26,302 nucleotides of DNA from a virus: IMG/VR virus record IMGVR_UViG_3300005613_000359, positions 1-26,302 of that record. The stretch is one strand, 5' to 3'. This document shows positions 7,708 to 14,316 of this stretch, one piece after another. The first letter of the stretch is position 1. Every line of letters begins with the position of its first letter. The position numbers and the translations under genes were made by a program. A model generated the notes under the pieces. That model saw nothing but the letters and a program-made list of their open reading frames with translations. It made no database searches and had not been told where the DNA came from.

Positions 7708-8184
7708 ATGATGAAAAAGTTTTTGGCATTAACATTAGTGGTATCGTTATGCCTGATGTTATTTCCTGTTCCTGGCTATTGTGGTTACAACCCTTGGCAT
7801 GGATATGATCGCACCAAGTTATTACAAAGAGAACTTCCCTATGATTTGATATATAGAGGGGCATCCAGGGGTGGCGTATCTACCATTGCTTCACAAGTCT
7901 CGCCTCTGACTGCATCCCACATAGCCTTTTCACTAATTTATCTTGAATCCGGCTCTCCAGGAATACATCCGTTTCCTGATGGTGAAATAGGGCAGGAGAT
8001 CACTATTCAGCTCTTAGCTGATGCAGGCTATACGATAGCAGACGATACACCAGGGGATATGACCATGACAGGGTGGACCTCTATATTTTTTGACAGCGTG
8101 AATGACTGGGTTACACTCACATGGTTAGACGATACATACGGTTGGATAATTACAGGTGCTGAAGGCGTAGTAATTACTTATTAA
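7708..8184 (+). CDS. Exported beta-rich protein, paralogue of 21626-22183
   Basis: The 158-residue product begins with a textbook Sec signal peptide (MMKKFLALTLVVSLCLMLF, then PVPGYC). A Cys at the likely cleavage region is not in a proper lipobox, so signal peptidase I processing is more likely. The remainder contains LIYRGASRGGVSTI, IGQEITI and VTLTWLDDTYGWIITGAEG, which align with LLYTGANRGGVSTI, DGQEITL and ISLTWIDDTLGWILTGSGG in the gene at 21626. I recognise no named family. The fold looks like a small beta-sandwich. It lies between capsid and tail genes and ends just before a strong terminator. ATG at 7711 is an equally good start by spacing to AGGGG. Confidence 0.82.
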   Translation: MMKKFLALTLVVSLCLMLFPVPGYCGYNPWHGYDRTKLLQRELPYDLIYRGASRGGVSTIASQVSPLTASHIAFSLIYLESGSPGIHPFPDGEIGQEITIQLLADAGYTIADDTPGDMTMTGWTSIFFDSVNDWVTLTWLDDTYGWIITGAEGVVITY

Positions 8185-8198
8185 AAAGGGAGGAGTTT

Positions 8199-8244
8199 AG
8201 CGGCATTCTCTGGAGCTCCTCTAAGAATGCCGCTTCTTTTTATT
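8199..8244 (+). terminator. Strong intrinsic terminator between head and tail genes
   Basis: AGCGGCATTCT (8199-8209) and AGAATGCCGCT (8224-8234) form a perfect 11-bp stem with a 14-base loop that itself holds GGAGCTCC. The stem is followed by TTCTTTTTATT. This is a good Rho-independent terminator. It lies between the capsid genes and the gp11-like gene, the same place as the T-phi terminator of T7 after gene 10, which lowers tail-gene expression relative to capsid. Confidence 0.8.
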
Positions 8245-9225
8245 ATGAAAAAACTCATTCCCTTTATAATAGGGTTTATTTTAGCCATACAGGCTCTTAC
8301 TCCGCCGTTTGAATTCAGCATTCAATTCACTCACAGCCCGGTCCAGTTTGTATGGGTATTTCTTTTCTTTGGCCTTTTGGCCATTTGTTTTATATTTACT
8401 AAGGCCCATCGTTATCTGAAGTTTCTTATTCCCTACCTATTCGTAAATTCCTTCTTTAGTCATACCCCGCACCTATCCATGACCGCATTTATCTGGGTAG
8501 TAGCAGGTGCCTACTTTTATTTATTATGCCTTGAATGTGAGAACTGGCAGCCGGTATTCAAGATCTTATGCGGCCTGTTTGTGCTGGAGGCATTCTTGTT
8601 CTTTCTCAAGGCATTCAATAATGATGTCCTGCTCAACTTTGGTCAGGAGACAGATGCCTGCGTTGGCTCAGTAGGCAACCCCATGCAGTTTAAGGCACTG
8701 CTTATACTCCTTCTGGCATTTCTCATCCAGGACATGAAGTCATTTAAAAAGTATATCAAATGGGTATATATAATATTTGTGCCGTTTAGCATATGCCTTA
8801 TGCTCTCTAAGAATTTTTGGTACCACTTTGTATATTCTCGCGTTAGCGTATGGATTGAAACCATTAAATTGGCCTGGCAACATCCCATTATCGGCTGGGG
8901 GCTGGGAACATATAAAGCGATTTTTAACGCCCTTGTACGCGGATGTTTCGAAGCCGAAGGGGTCTGGGAGAATGCCCACAACGAACCGATAGAAGCCTTT
9001 ATGGAAATTGGTCTGATCGGAATTATTCCATTAATTTTATTTGCTATATATTTGCTAAAGGGTTGCAGGGGCTTGGCATTGCTGGGGAGCTTGATGATGA
9101 TGTTTACCCTCTGCGTTTACTTTCCCGCTCATCAACCGCATACCAGTTTGCTATTGGTTGCCTTCGTAGCTTATAGGGAACGACAAATAAGGGAGAAAAT
9201 GCAATGGCCAGCAAACTCAATATAA
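8245..9225 (+). CDS. Wzy/O-antigen-ligase-like membrane protein
   Basis: The 326-residue polytopic protein has about nine or ten hydrophobic segments. The C-terminal half carries the Wzy_C (O-antigen ligase/polymerase) signature: SVWIETIKLAWQHPIIGWGL with GTYKAIF, then AHNEPIEAFMEIGLIGIIPL. Proteins of this family join or polymerise lipid-linked polysaccharide repeats at the periplasmic face. In a phage it would act as a morphogenesis-unrelated gene that alters the host surface, as the Wzy of Pseudomonas phage D3 does. It sits among virion genes directly after a terminator. ATG 8245 gives a natural MKK-type membrane N-terminus but has no ribosome-binding site; ATG 8227 lies inside the terminator stem, 11 bases after a GGAG. 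The 3' end overlaps the next gene by 22 bases. Confidence 0.82.
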   Translation: MKKLIPFIIGFILAIQALTPPFEFSIQFTHSPVQFVWVFLFFGLLAICFIFTKAHRYLKFLIPYLFVNSFFSHTPHLSMTAFIWVVAGAYFYLLCLECENWQPVFKILCGLFVLEAFLFFLKAFNNDVLLNFGQETDACVGSVGNPMQFKALLILLLAFLIQDMKSFKKYIKWVYIIFVPFSICLMLSKNFWYHFVYSRVSVWIETIKLAWQHPIIGWGLGTYKAIFNALVRGCFEAEGVWENAHNEPIEAFMEIGLIGIIPLILFAIYLLKGCRGLALLGSLMMMFTLCVYFPAHQPHTSLLLVAFVAYRERQIREKMQWPANSI

Positions 9226-9818
9226 TCAATCTGTCGCTATCGCATATAGCGCAGGTTCAAATAACCCAAGCTCAACTTGATGCGGAAACGACCACCGTTC
9301 AGGTTAAAGAAACACTTCGGATTTGGGAGTTTGCACTTAAAGAAACCCTGCGCGCATATAACTGGGGCTTTGCCAAAACACAGGAAGCATTAGTAGAAAC
9401 AGAAGACTATGATCCAGCCGTATATGACTATGCATATGTGTATCCCGCAAACTGCCTGGCAATAAGAAAAGTGAATAGTCAAACCAAGCTTGATGAAACG
9501 ATAAGCGGGTTATACGAACGGATGTATGATTCCGATAATGATGCGGTGAGAATAGTTACCGACATCGAGGATGCCTATATAGAATACACCTATTATGTTA
9601 CTACAACAGCACTGTTTGACGGTGCATTCGTCGTTGCGTTCTCGTATAGGCTTGCTGCGGCATTGGCCAAACCTTTAAACGGTGATGATAAGCAAGCTGC
9701 AGCTATGAGGGAAACATATGAAGATGCAATTAGTGAAGCCAAAAGGCATGATGCCGGTAGCAAGCACGAAAGCCATGATGCTAATGAACAATCTGATTTT
9801 GTAGACGCCCGCGGTTAA
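9204..9818 (+). CDS. Tail tubular protein A / adaptor, T7 gp11-like
   Basis: The 204-residue protein matches the size of T7 gp11 (196) and its position before the gp12-like gene. Typical segments are MASKLNIINLSLSHIAQ (N-x-A-L-x-x-L-G type start of adaptor proteins), the helix WEFALKETLRAYNWGFAKTQ, YVYPANCLAIRKV and the helical FSYRLAAALAKPLNGDDKQA. It forms the ring joining the portal to the nozzle. A GGGAG site (9191-9195) lies eight bases before the ATG, inside the end of the wzy-like gene. The acidic/His-rich C-terminal tail is probably disordered. Confidence 0.86.
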   Translation: MASKLNIINLSLSHIAQVQITQAQLDAETTTVQVKETLRIWEFALKETLRAYNWGFAKTQEALVETEDYDPAVYDYAYVYPANCLAIRKVNSQTKLDETISGLYERMYDSDNDAVRIVTDIEDAYIEYTYYVTTTALFDGAFVVAFSYRLAAALAKPLNGDDKQAAAMRETYEDAISEAKRHDAGSKHESHDANEQSDFVDARG

Positions 9819-9835
9819 TCGAAAAGGAGAAGAGC

Positions 9836-10111
9836 ATGAAAGACTTGGGTCAAAAGGCAAAAGATTTGTACGACAGCCCAGTATCGCCTGAATCGCAAAA
9901 GAGTAAGACAATCTATCCGGAGATAGATTTTCCCCTATCTTTTATTGAAGGGATGAATCTTAAGGTGGATGACAACGTAGATATACACATCAGGGGGCGC
10001 GTGTCTGGAATGCAGGACACAAAATGGACACAGCGCGTAAGCTTTGAAGCCAAAGAGGGCGAAGTAAAAAAATCAGGAAAAAAAGGTAATAGTTTATTAA
10101 AAGAGGCGTAA
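9836..10111 (+). CDS. Small phage protein between tail tubular genes, unknown
   Basis: The 91-residue protein has a strong AAAGGAGA site. The centre reads YPEIDFPLSFIEGMNLKVDD and then DIHIRGRVSGMQDTKW, a likely small beta-domain, and the C-terminus is Lys-rich (KKSGKKGNSLLKEA). I do not recognise a family with certainty. Its place between the gp11-like and gp12-like genes suggests a tail component or assembly factor. Confidence 0.72.
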   Translation: MKDLGQKAKDLYDSPVSPESQKSKTIYPEIDFPLSFIEGMNLKVDDNVDIHIRGRVSGMQDTKWTQRVSFEAKEGEVKKSGKKGNSLLKEA

Positions 10112-10114
10112 TCT

Positions 10115-13100
10115 ATGCGACCGATAAGAGTACTAATATTAGTGGTATGGGTATTAGCGTTATCGTGCAGTGTGACGACTGCCCAAGATATGGCAGATCC
10201 GTTAACTGGAATCAAAAGTTCTTTTGCCGGTGGCGAGTTTGCTCCTTCTCTATACTCCCGCATTGATCTGGCTAAGTATGCCATAGGCGCCAGGACACTC
10301 CGTAATTTTATCGTTCACCCGCATGGGGGGATATCTAATCGCCCGGGGTTAGAATATATTGCTACATCGAGAGAATCAACCAAAAAGATTCGCCTCCTGC
10401 CTTTTGAATTCTCCACCACCCAAACCTATGTCATAGAGATGGGTGAATATTATGCCAGATTTTATGCTGACGGTGCTCCGATAGACGGGATGGTAGCTGC
10501 TGACGCTTATTCGGAATTATTAGTATCTTTCGATGGTGCCGATGGAGATCAAGGAAACCAAACTGCTGATACAGGTCAGACGGTAACTACGGTTGGAACA
10601 GCTGAATTAGATACTGCTCAAAAAGTATTCGGGACAGCCTCTCTATTATTGGATGGCGATAGCGACTATGGTACAGTTCCTGATAACGCTGATTGGCTCA
10701 TGCAGAATGCAGACTTTACAATTGATGGTTTAGTGAGATTTGCCTCAGTAGCTGATCAGATGCCTATTGCCACCCAATATGAAGACGGCGATAATTATTG
10801 GGATTTCTTTTTTAATGGATCCGCCAGTAAGGTTTTGCAACTTGTAGGTGCAAGTGGCGGAACGACAAGGTTCAGCTATTATACTTCTTGGAGGCCAGAT
10901 GCAGACACCTGGTATCACGTAGCAGTAGTAAGGAGTGGCGACACTTGTCTCATGTTTGTAGACGGAATATCACAGCCAGTTACCGAAGCTACTGCTTGGG
11001 ACACGATGGGCGACATAGCTTCTACCTTAAGAATAGGGTACAGTGAAAATAGCGCCAAATATTATGATGGATGGATTGAGGAACTGCGTATTTCTAAGGG
11101 TATAGCCCGTTGGACAGAGAACTTCTCTGTTCCTGTAGCAGCTTATAGCTTAACCGGGGATGCAGATGCATGGGTTACCGCTACTGGATATTCAATAGGC
11201 GACTTTGTCTCAGAAAGTTCTACTGTGTATAGATGCTTGACAGCGCATACCTCCGGAACATTTGCAACAGACTTGGCCGCAGATAAGTGGGTAGCTGACA
11301 CTGTTTATTCAATATACACTCCCTATGCCGAAGACGACTTAGCCGAGCTTAATTATACCCAATCAGCAGATGTGTTATATTTAACGCATCCAGACCATGC
11401 CCCGCGCCAGTTAGAGAGAGCAGGAACTATGGATTGGTCACTTAACCTATATGCTTATGAGAATGGTCCATTCCAGCTTGCCAATACAGACTCAACTGAT
11501 ACCCTGGCCATATCGGCAACAACCGGGGATGACAAAACTTTGACAGCATCAGGTTTTACGCTTAACTCGCTTCAGGTTGGATCATTATTCAAATTGGAGC
11601 ATTACGTAGAAGGTCAGGCTGTAACGCATGCACTCGATGCTGTAGAATCGTCCTCATCCATAAAGTGCGGTGGCACATGGCGTCTAATTACTCATGGCAC
11701 ATGGACTGCAACAATACAGGTAGAAAAGTCAACTGATGCCGGAAGTAGCTGGACGACTTTAAGAGAATTTTCATCTGCAGATGATTATAATGCCGACACC
11801 TATGGCACAGAGGATATGTCAGATTATGCCGAACCATTTTTAGTGAGAGCAACTTGCAGTGCTTATACAAGCGGTCCATGCAATGTAAACTTAACTGCCG
11901 ATGCGTTCTACCAGGAAGGCATAGTCGAGGTAACTGCTGTAGCCGCAGATGGAGTGACCGCTACTGCCGATGTTGTGAGAACTTGTGCTGAAACAGGCGC
12001 TACCGCAGATTGGTCAGAAAGTTCATGGAGTAATTATCGCGGCTGGCCAGCGGTGGTGGAGTTTCATCCAGAGGATAGGCTTGTATTTGGAAATACAAAG
12101 ACTGAGCCATATACGTATTGGATGACCAGGACCGGAAGTTATCTTGATTTTTCAAGAAGCTCGCCTCTTCAAGATGATGATGGAATATCTTCGCCTCTGC
12201 CGGGCAGAATGGTAAATGGAATAAATGGATTAGTACCGCTAAGTGAAATGATTGCATTAACCTTATCTAACGAAACGAGCATTCGTTCCAGCACAGGACC
12301 TTTATCGCCCACAACTGTAATGAATAAAATTCATGGGTGGGAAGGTTCATACGGTGTCAGGCCGGTAGTCATAGGCAATCGTGCAATCTATGTTCAATCC
12401 ACCGGAACAAGCGTTAGAGATTTAGGATTCGACCTAAACTCAGATTCATTTGTCGGGGCAGATCTGACCATATTTTCAAATCATTTATTCACAAACTATA
12501 CAATAGAGGAAATAGCCTATCAGCAGAATCCCGATAGAATAGTCTGGGCAGTGAGAAGTGATGGCATTTTATTATCCATGACCTACATGCGGGAACAAGA
12601 AGTAGTGGCCTGGAGCTGGCACGATACCAACGACGGTGATGATTTATTTGAATCAGTATGCACCATAAGAGGCAGCGGATACGATGAGGTGTGGGTTGCG
12701 GTAAATAGAGACGATACGCGATATGTTGAGAGAATGGTTAAGCGTCTGGCCTCAACGGATCTCGAGGACCAATTCTTCGTTGATTGTGGAACTACCTTTG
12801 ATGATGATGCTACGACTACATTCACAGTTTCACAACTTGCATCAAAAGATGTATCAGTTCTTGCCGACGGAGTAGTGATTAGCGGAGAAACAGTATCGGC
12901 GGGAGGTGTGCTAACCATTGACTCAGCGTCGGTGGTCCAGGTCGGCTTGCCATATAATGCAGACTTAGAAACTCTGAATGTGGAAGTCAATTTACCAGAC
13001 GGAACGGCCCAGGGCAGAAAGATACATGTGTCCAATGTAGCATTGCGATTGCTTAACACCCAGGGTGGATACATAGGGAGAGATTCGGATAATTTGTTCT

Positions 13101-13288
13101 CTCTGAATTTAGAATCTCGCACTGATTACGATGAAGATGTTTTGTATTCCGGCGATCATTCGGTATCACTTGGTGCCGGGTATGCAGAGGGTGGCAGGCT
13201 TTTTTATAGGCAATCAGATCCGCTTCCAGTAACCATAACTGGTGTAATTCCTACAGTAACCGTTGGTGGGAGTACAAATGTAAGATGA
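10115..13288 (+). CDS. Tail nozzle protein (T7 gp12-like) with signal peptide and LamG insert
   Basis: The 1057-residue protein contains the tail tubular B core: IKSSFAGGEFAPSLYSRIDL, HPHGGISNRPGLEYIA, then TPYAEDDLAELNYTQSADVL with LTHPDHAPRQLER, and RGWPAVVEFHPEDRLVFGNT. T7 gp12 has 794 residues. The extra length is mainly an insertion at about 137-335 that looks like a LamG/concanavalin-type domain (FTIDGLVRFASVADQ, WYHVAVVRSGDTCLMFVDG), followed by a CBM5/12-like repeat at about 351-393 (YSIGDFVSESSTVYRCLTAH). Both suggest binding to surface sugars. Unusually, the protein begins with a Sec-type signal sequence (MRPIRVLILVVWVLALSCS, VTTAQ). The next in-frame ATG at 10193 would remove it but lacks a ribosome-binding site, whereas AGAGG stands properly before 10115. 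Confidence 0.88.
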   Translation: MRPIRVLILVVWVLALSCSVTTAQDMADPLTGIKSSFAGGEFAPSLYSRIDLAKYAIGARTLRNFIVHPHGGISNRPGLEYIATSRESTKKIRLLPFEFSTTQTYVIEMGEYYARFYADGAPIDGMVAADAYSELLVSFDGADGDQGNQTADTGQTVTTVGTAELDTAQKVFGTASLLLDGDSDYGTVPDNADWLMQNADFTIDGLVRFASVADQMPIATQYEDGDNYWDFFFNGSASKVLQLVGASGGTTRFSYYTSWRPDADTWYHVAVVRSGDTCLMFVDGISQPVTEATAWDTMGDIASTLRIGYSENSAKYYDGWIEELRISKGIARWTENFSVPVAAYSLTGDADAWVTATGYSIGDFVSESSTVYRCLTAHTSGTFATDLAADKWVADTVYSIYTPYAEDDLAELNYTQSADVLYLTHPDHAPRQLERAGTMDWSLNLYAYENGPFQLANTDSTDTLAISATTGDDKTLTASGFTLNSLQVGSLFKLEHYVEGQAVTHALDAVESSSSIKCGGTWRLITHGTWTATIQVEKSTDAGSSWTTLREFSSADDYNADTYGTEDMSDYAEPFLVRATCSAYTSGPCNVNLTADAFYQEGIVEVTAVAADGVTATADVVRTCAETGATADWSESSWSNYRGWPAVVEFHPEDRLVFGNTKTEPYTYWMTRTGSYLDFSRSSPLQDDDGISSPLPGRMVNGINGLVPLSEMIALTLSNETSIRSSTGPLSPTTVMNKIHGWEGSYGVRPVVIGNRAIYVQSTGTSVRDLGFDLNSDSFVGADLTIFSNHLFTNYTIEEIAYQQNPDRIVWAVRSDGILLSMTYMREQEVVAWSWHDTNDGDDLFESVCTIRGSGYDEVWVAVNRDDTRYVERMVKRLASTDLEDQFFVDCGTTFDDDATTTFTVSQLASKDVSVLADGVVISGETVSAGGVLTIDSASVVQVGLPYNADLETLNVEVNLPDGTAQGRKIHVSNVALRLLNTQGGYIGRDSDNLFSLNLESRTDYDEDVLYSGDHSVSLGAGYAEGGRLFYRQSDPLPVTITGVIPTVTVGGSTNVR

Positions 13289-13761
13289 CCAAACTATACT
13301 ACAAGGCAGGATCAATAATAATAAGGGATGCGGTAAGCTCTGATACGTTTGAGTTAAGAGAAGCTGATAAAAAAGAAATCCAATATTCGCACCACAGGAC
13401 TCCAAAACAAGCATTAGCAAAGGGATTTGCGGAATCCACATTGTGCCTTACGGTAGAGGTAGAAGGCCATCCCGTAGGGATGTTTGGAATTGTTCCTCAA
13501 ACTATATTAAGTAAGACTGCAAGTATCTGGCTTTTGGGTAGTTCTGAAATAGAGAAAATTCAAAAGACTTTTCTAAAAAATTCAAGAAAATTTATAGATC
13601 TATTCTTAAGTTATTATCCATATCTTGAAAATTTTGTAAGTTGTGAGAGGAAAAGAACATTAAAATGGCTAAAGCATATCGGGGCGACAATAGAAACCCC
13701 AAAACCTTATGGAATTGAGGGGCGATTATTCCACCATTTTTATTTTCGGAGAGAAGCGTGA
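13285..13761 (+). CDS. T7 Gp13-like virion-associated protein (GNAT fold)
   Basis: The 158-residue protein starts in an ATGA overlap with the nozzle gene. It has the pattern of the T7 gp13 family: IIRDAVSSDTFELREADK, HRTPKQALAKGFAEST, EGHPVGMFGIVP, SIWLLGSSEIEK and ENFVSCERKRTLKWLKHIGA. Although the fold is GNAT-like, these proteins are linked to assembly of the internal core. T7 gp13 has 138 residues. The last seven codons overlap the 3' end of the minus-strand HNH gene, so the extreme C-terminus may have been supplied by that cassette. Confidence 0.82.
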   Translation: MTKLYYKAGSIIIRDAVSSDTFELREADKKEIQYSHHRTPKQALAKGFAESTLCLTVEVEGHPVGMFGIVPQTILSKTASIWLLGSSEIEKIQKTFLKNSRKFIDLFLSYYPYLENFVSCERKRTLKWLKHIGATIETPKPYGIEGRLFHHFYFRREA

Positions 13762-14174
13762 AACTTAGTGTGTTCGCTTTTACTGTCAAACAACTGCAAA
13801 TTTTCAGGCCTATCATCCTGTTTATTCTCAAAAGAATCAATAGGATATTTTGTGCCTTTATGGTGCACGACTTCTTCAGGTCTAAGATAACGGCCTATTA
13901 TCTGCTCCATAACAAGGCGAGATCTAAGGACATAATTTTGTTTACTACGAAAAGGATGATTAGAAACATAAATAAGTTTTCGACCGTCTTGTCTTATTAT
14001 TTCACCTTTCCAATGAGGACTATTTTCACCAAAGCGGTGAACGCCAAACATAGGATTATTTTTACCAGAAAACTCAGATCTTTTTCTACCTTTAAGTTTA
14101 GAAGGACGCCCAACATTAACTTTATGTCCTTTTTTAAATCCATGCGTAGGTTTTTGACCTTTTTGAAATGTCAT
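13740..14174 (-). CDS. HNH homing-type endonuclease A
   Basis: The 144-residue protein has two F-x-K-G repeats at its N-terminus (F3-Q-K-G, F13-K-K-G-H), likely DNA-binding, a linker with NPMFG and SPHWKG, and an HNH_3-type core: NHPFRSK (72-78), RLVMEQIIGRYLRPEEVVHH (86-105), DDRPENL (120-126, Asn125) and EHTKFH (134-139). All HNH residues (H104/H105, N125, H135/H139) are present, so activity is plausible. The start is the ATG at 14174, after GGAGG (14180-14184). The open frame extends upstream only by a TTG overlapping that site. It probably spreads by cutting related phages lacking the cassette. The gene runs convergent to the gp13-like gene and overlaps it by 22 bases. Confidence 0.87.
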   Translation of the reverse strand: MTFQKGQKPTHGFKKGHKVNVGRPSKLKGRKRSEFSGKNNPMFGVHRFGENSPHWKGEIIRQDGRKLIYVSNHPFRSKQNYVLRSRLVMEQIIGRYLRPEEVVHHKGTKYPIDSFENKQDDRPENLQLFDSKSEHTKFHASLRK

Positions 14175-14184
14175 TTTTACCTCC

Positions 14185-14282
14185 AAAAAAAGGTGGCCGC
14201 TTTCGGTGGCTTATCAGAAACGGTTAAGTCTCTACACCTACTCACGGCCAGATTAGACATAAAAAATCCGCTTCCGATAAGC
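14185..14282 (-). ncRNA. Structured leader RNA of HNH gene A (stem plus pseudoknot)
   Basis: Read on the minus strand, the RNA begins with GCUUAUCGGAAGCGG (14282-14268), which pairs over 15 positions with CCGUUUCUGAUAAGC (14223-14209); two of the pairs are G-U. UGGCCG in the enclosed loop (14250-14245) pairs with CGGCCA (14199-14194) downstream of the stem, forming a pseudoknot whose 3' strand ends nine bases before the GGAGG of the HNH gene. The same plan occurs at 21468-21572. Sequence shared by both but unpaired includes UUUUUAUGUCUAA, GUAGG, ACUUAACCGUU and CCGAAAG. The wobble pairs are valid only for the minus-strand RNA. A role in controlling HNH translation is inferred. Confidence 0.72.
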
Positions 14283-14288
14283 AATTGT

Positions 14289-14316
14289 AGTATAGCACAT
14301 CCTGGGAGATTGTCAA
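14289..14316 (-). promoter_or_regulatory. Sigma70-type promoter of HNH cassette A
   Basis: On the minus strand, TTGACA (14316-14311) and TATACT (14294-14289) are separated by 16 bases. The -35 box is perfect and the -10 box matches five of six. The predicted start, about seven bases downstream, falls at the first base of the leader stem, near 14282. Confidence 0.75.

Larger units (their letters stand above)
13740..14316 (-). mobile_element. HNH cassette A (promoter, structured leader, endonuclease)
   Basis: This is a self-contained minus-strand unit inside a plus-strand late operon: promoter (14289-14316), structured leader (14185-14282), ribosome-binding site and HNH gene (13740-14174). The same four-part arrangement recurs at 20963-21606 with related protein and leader. 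It lies between the gp13-like and gp14-like genes, and its ends coincide with the end of one gene and the start of the next. That is typical of a stand-alone homing endonuclease. Exact ends are not defined because the empty site is not available. Confidence 0.6.

Noticed and set aside
14185-14282. Hammerhead ribozyme suggested by CUGAU and GAAA in leader A
   Set aside because: Copy B has CAGAU instead of CUGAU, the conserved hammerhead core G-A after it is absent, and the CUGAU bases belong to the long stem.
13740-14316. Group I intron or IscB/OMEGA-type system around the HNH gene
   Set aside because: The leader is only about 100 bases and no split exon or group I core is visible. The protein is 144 residues without RuvC-type motifs, so it is not IscB.
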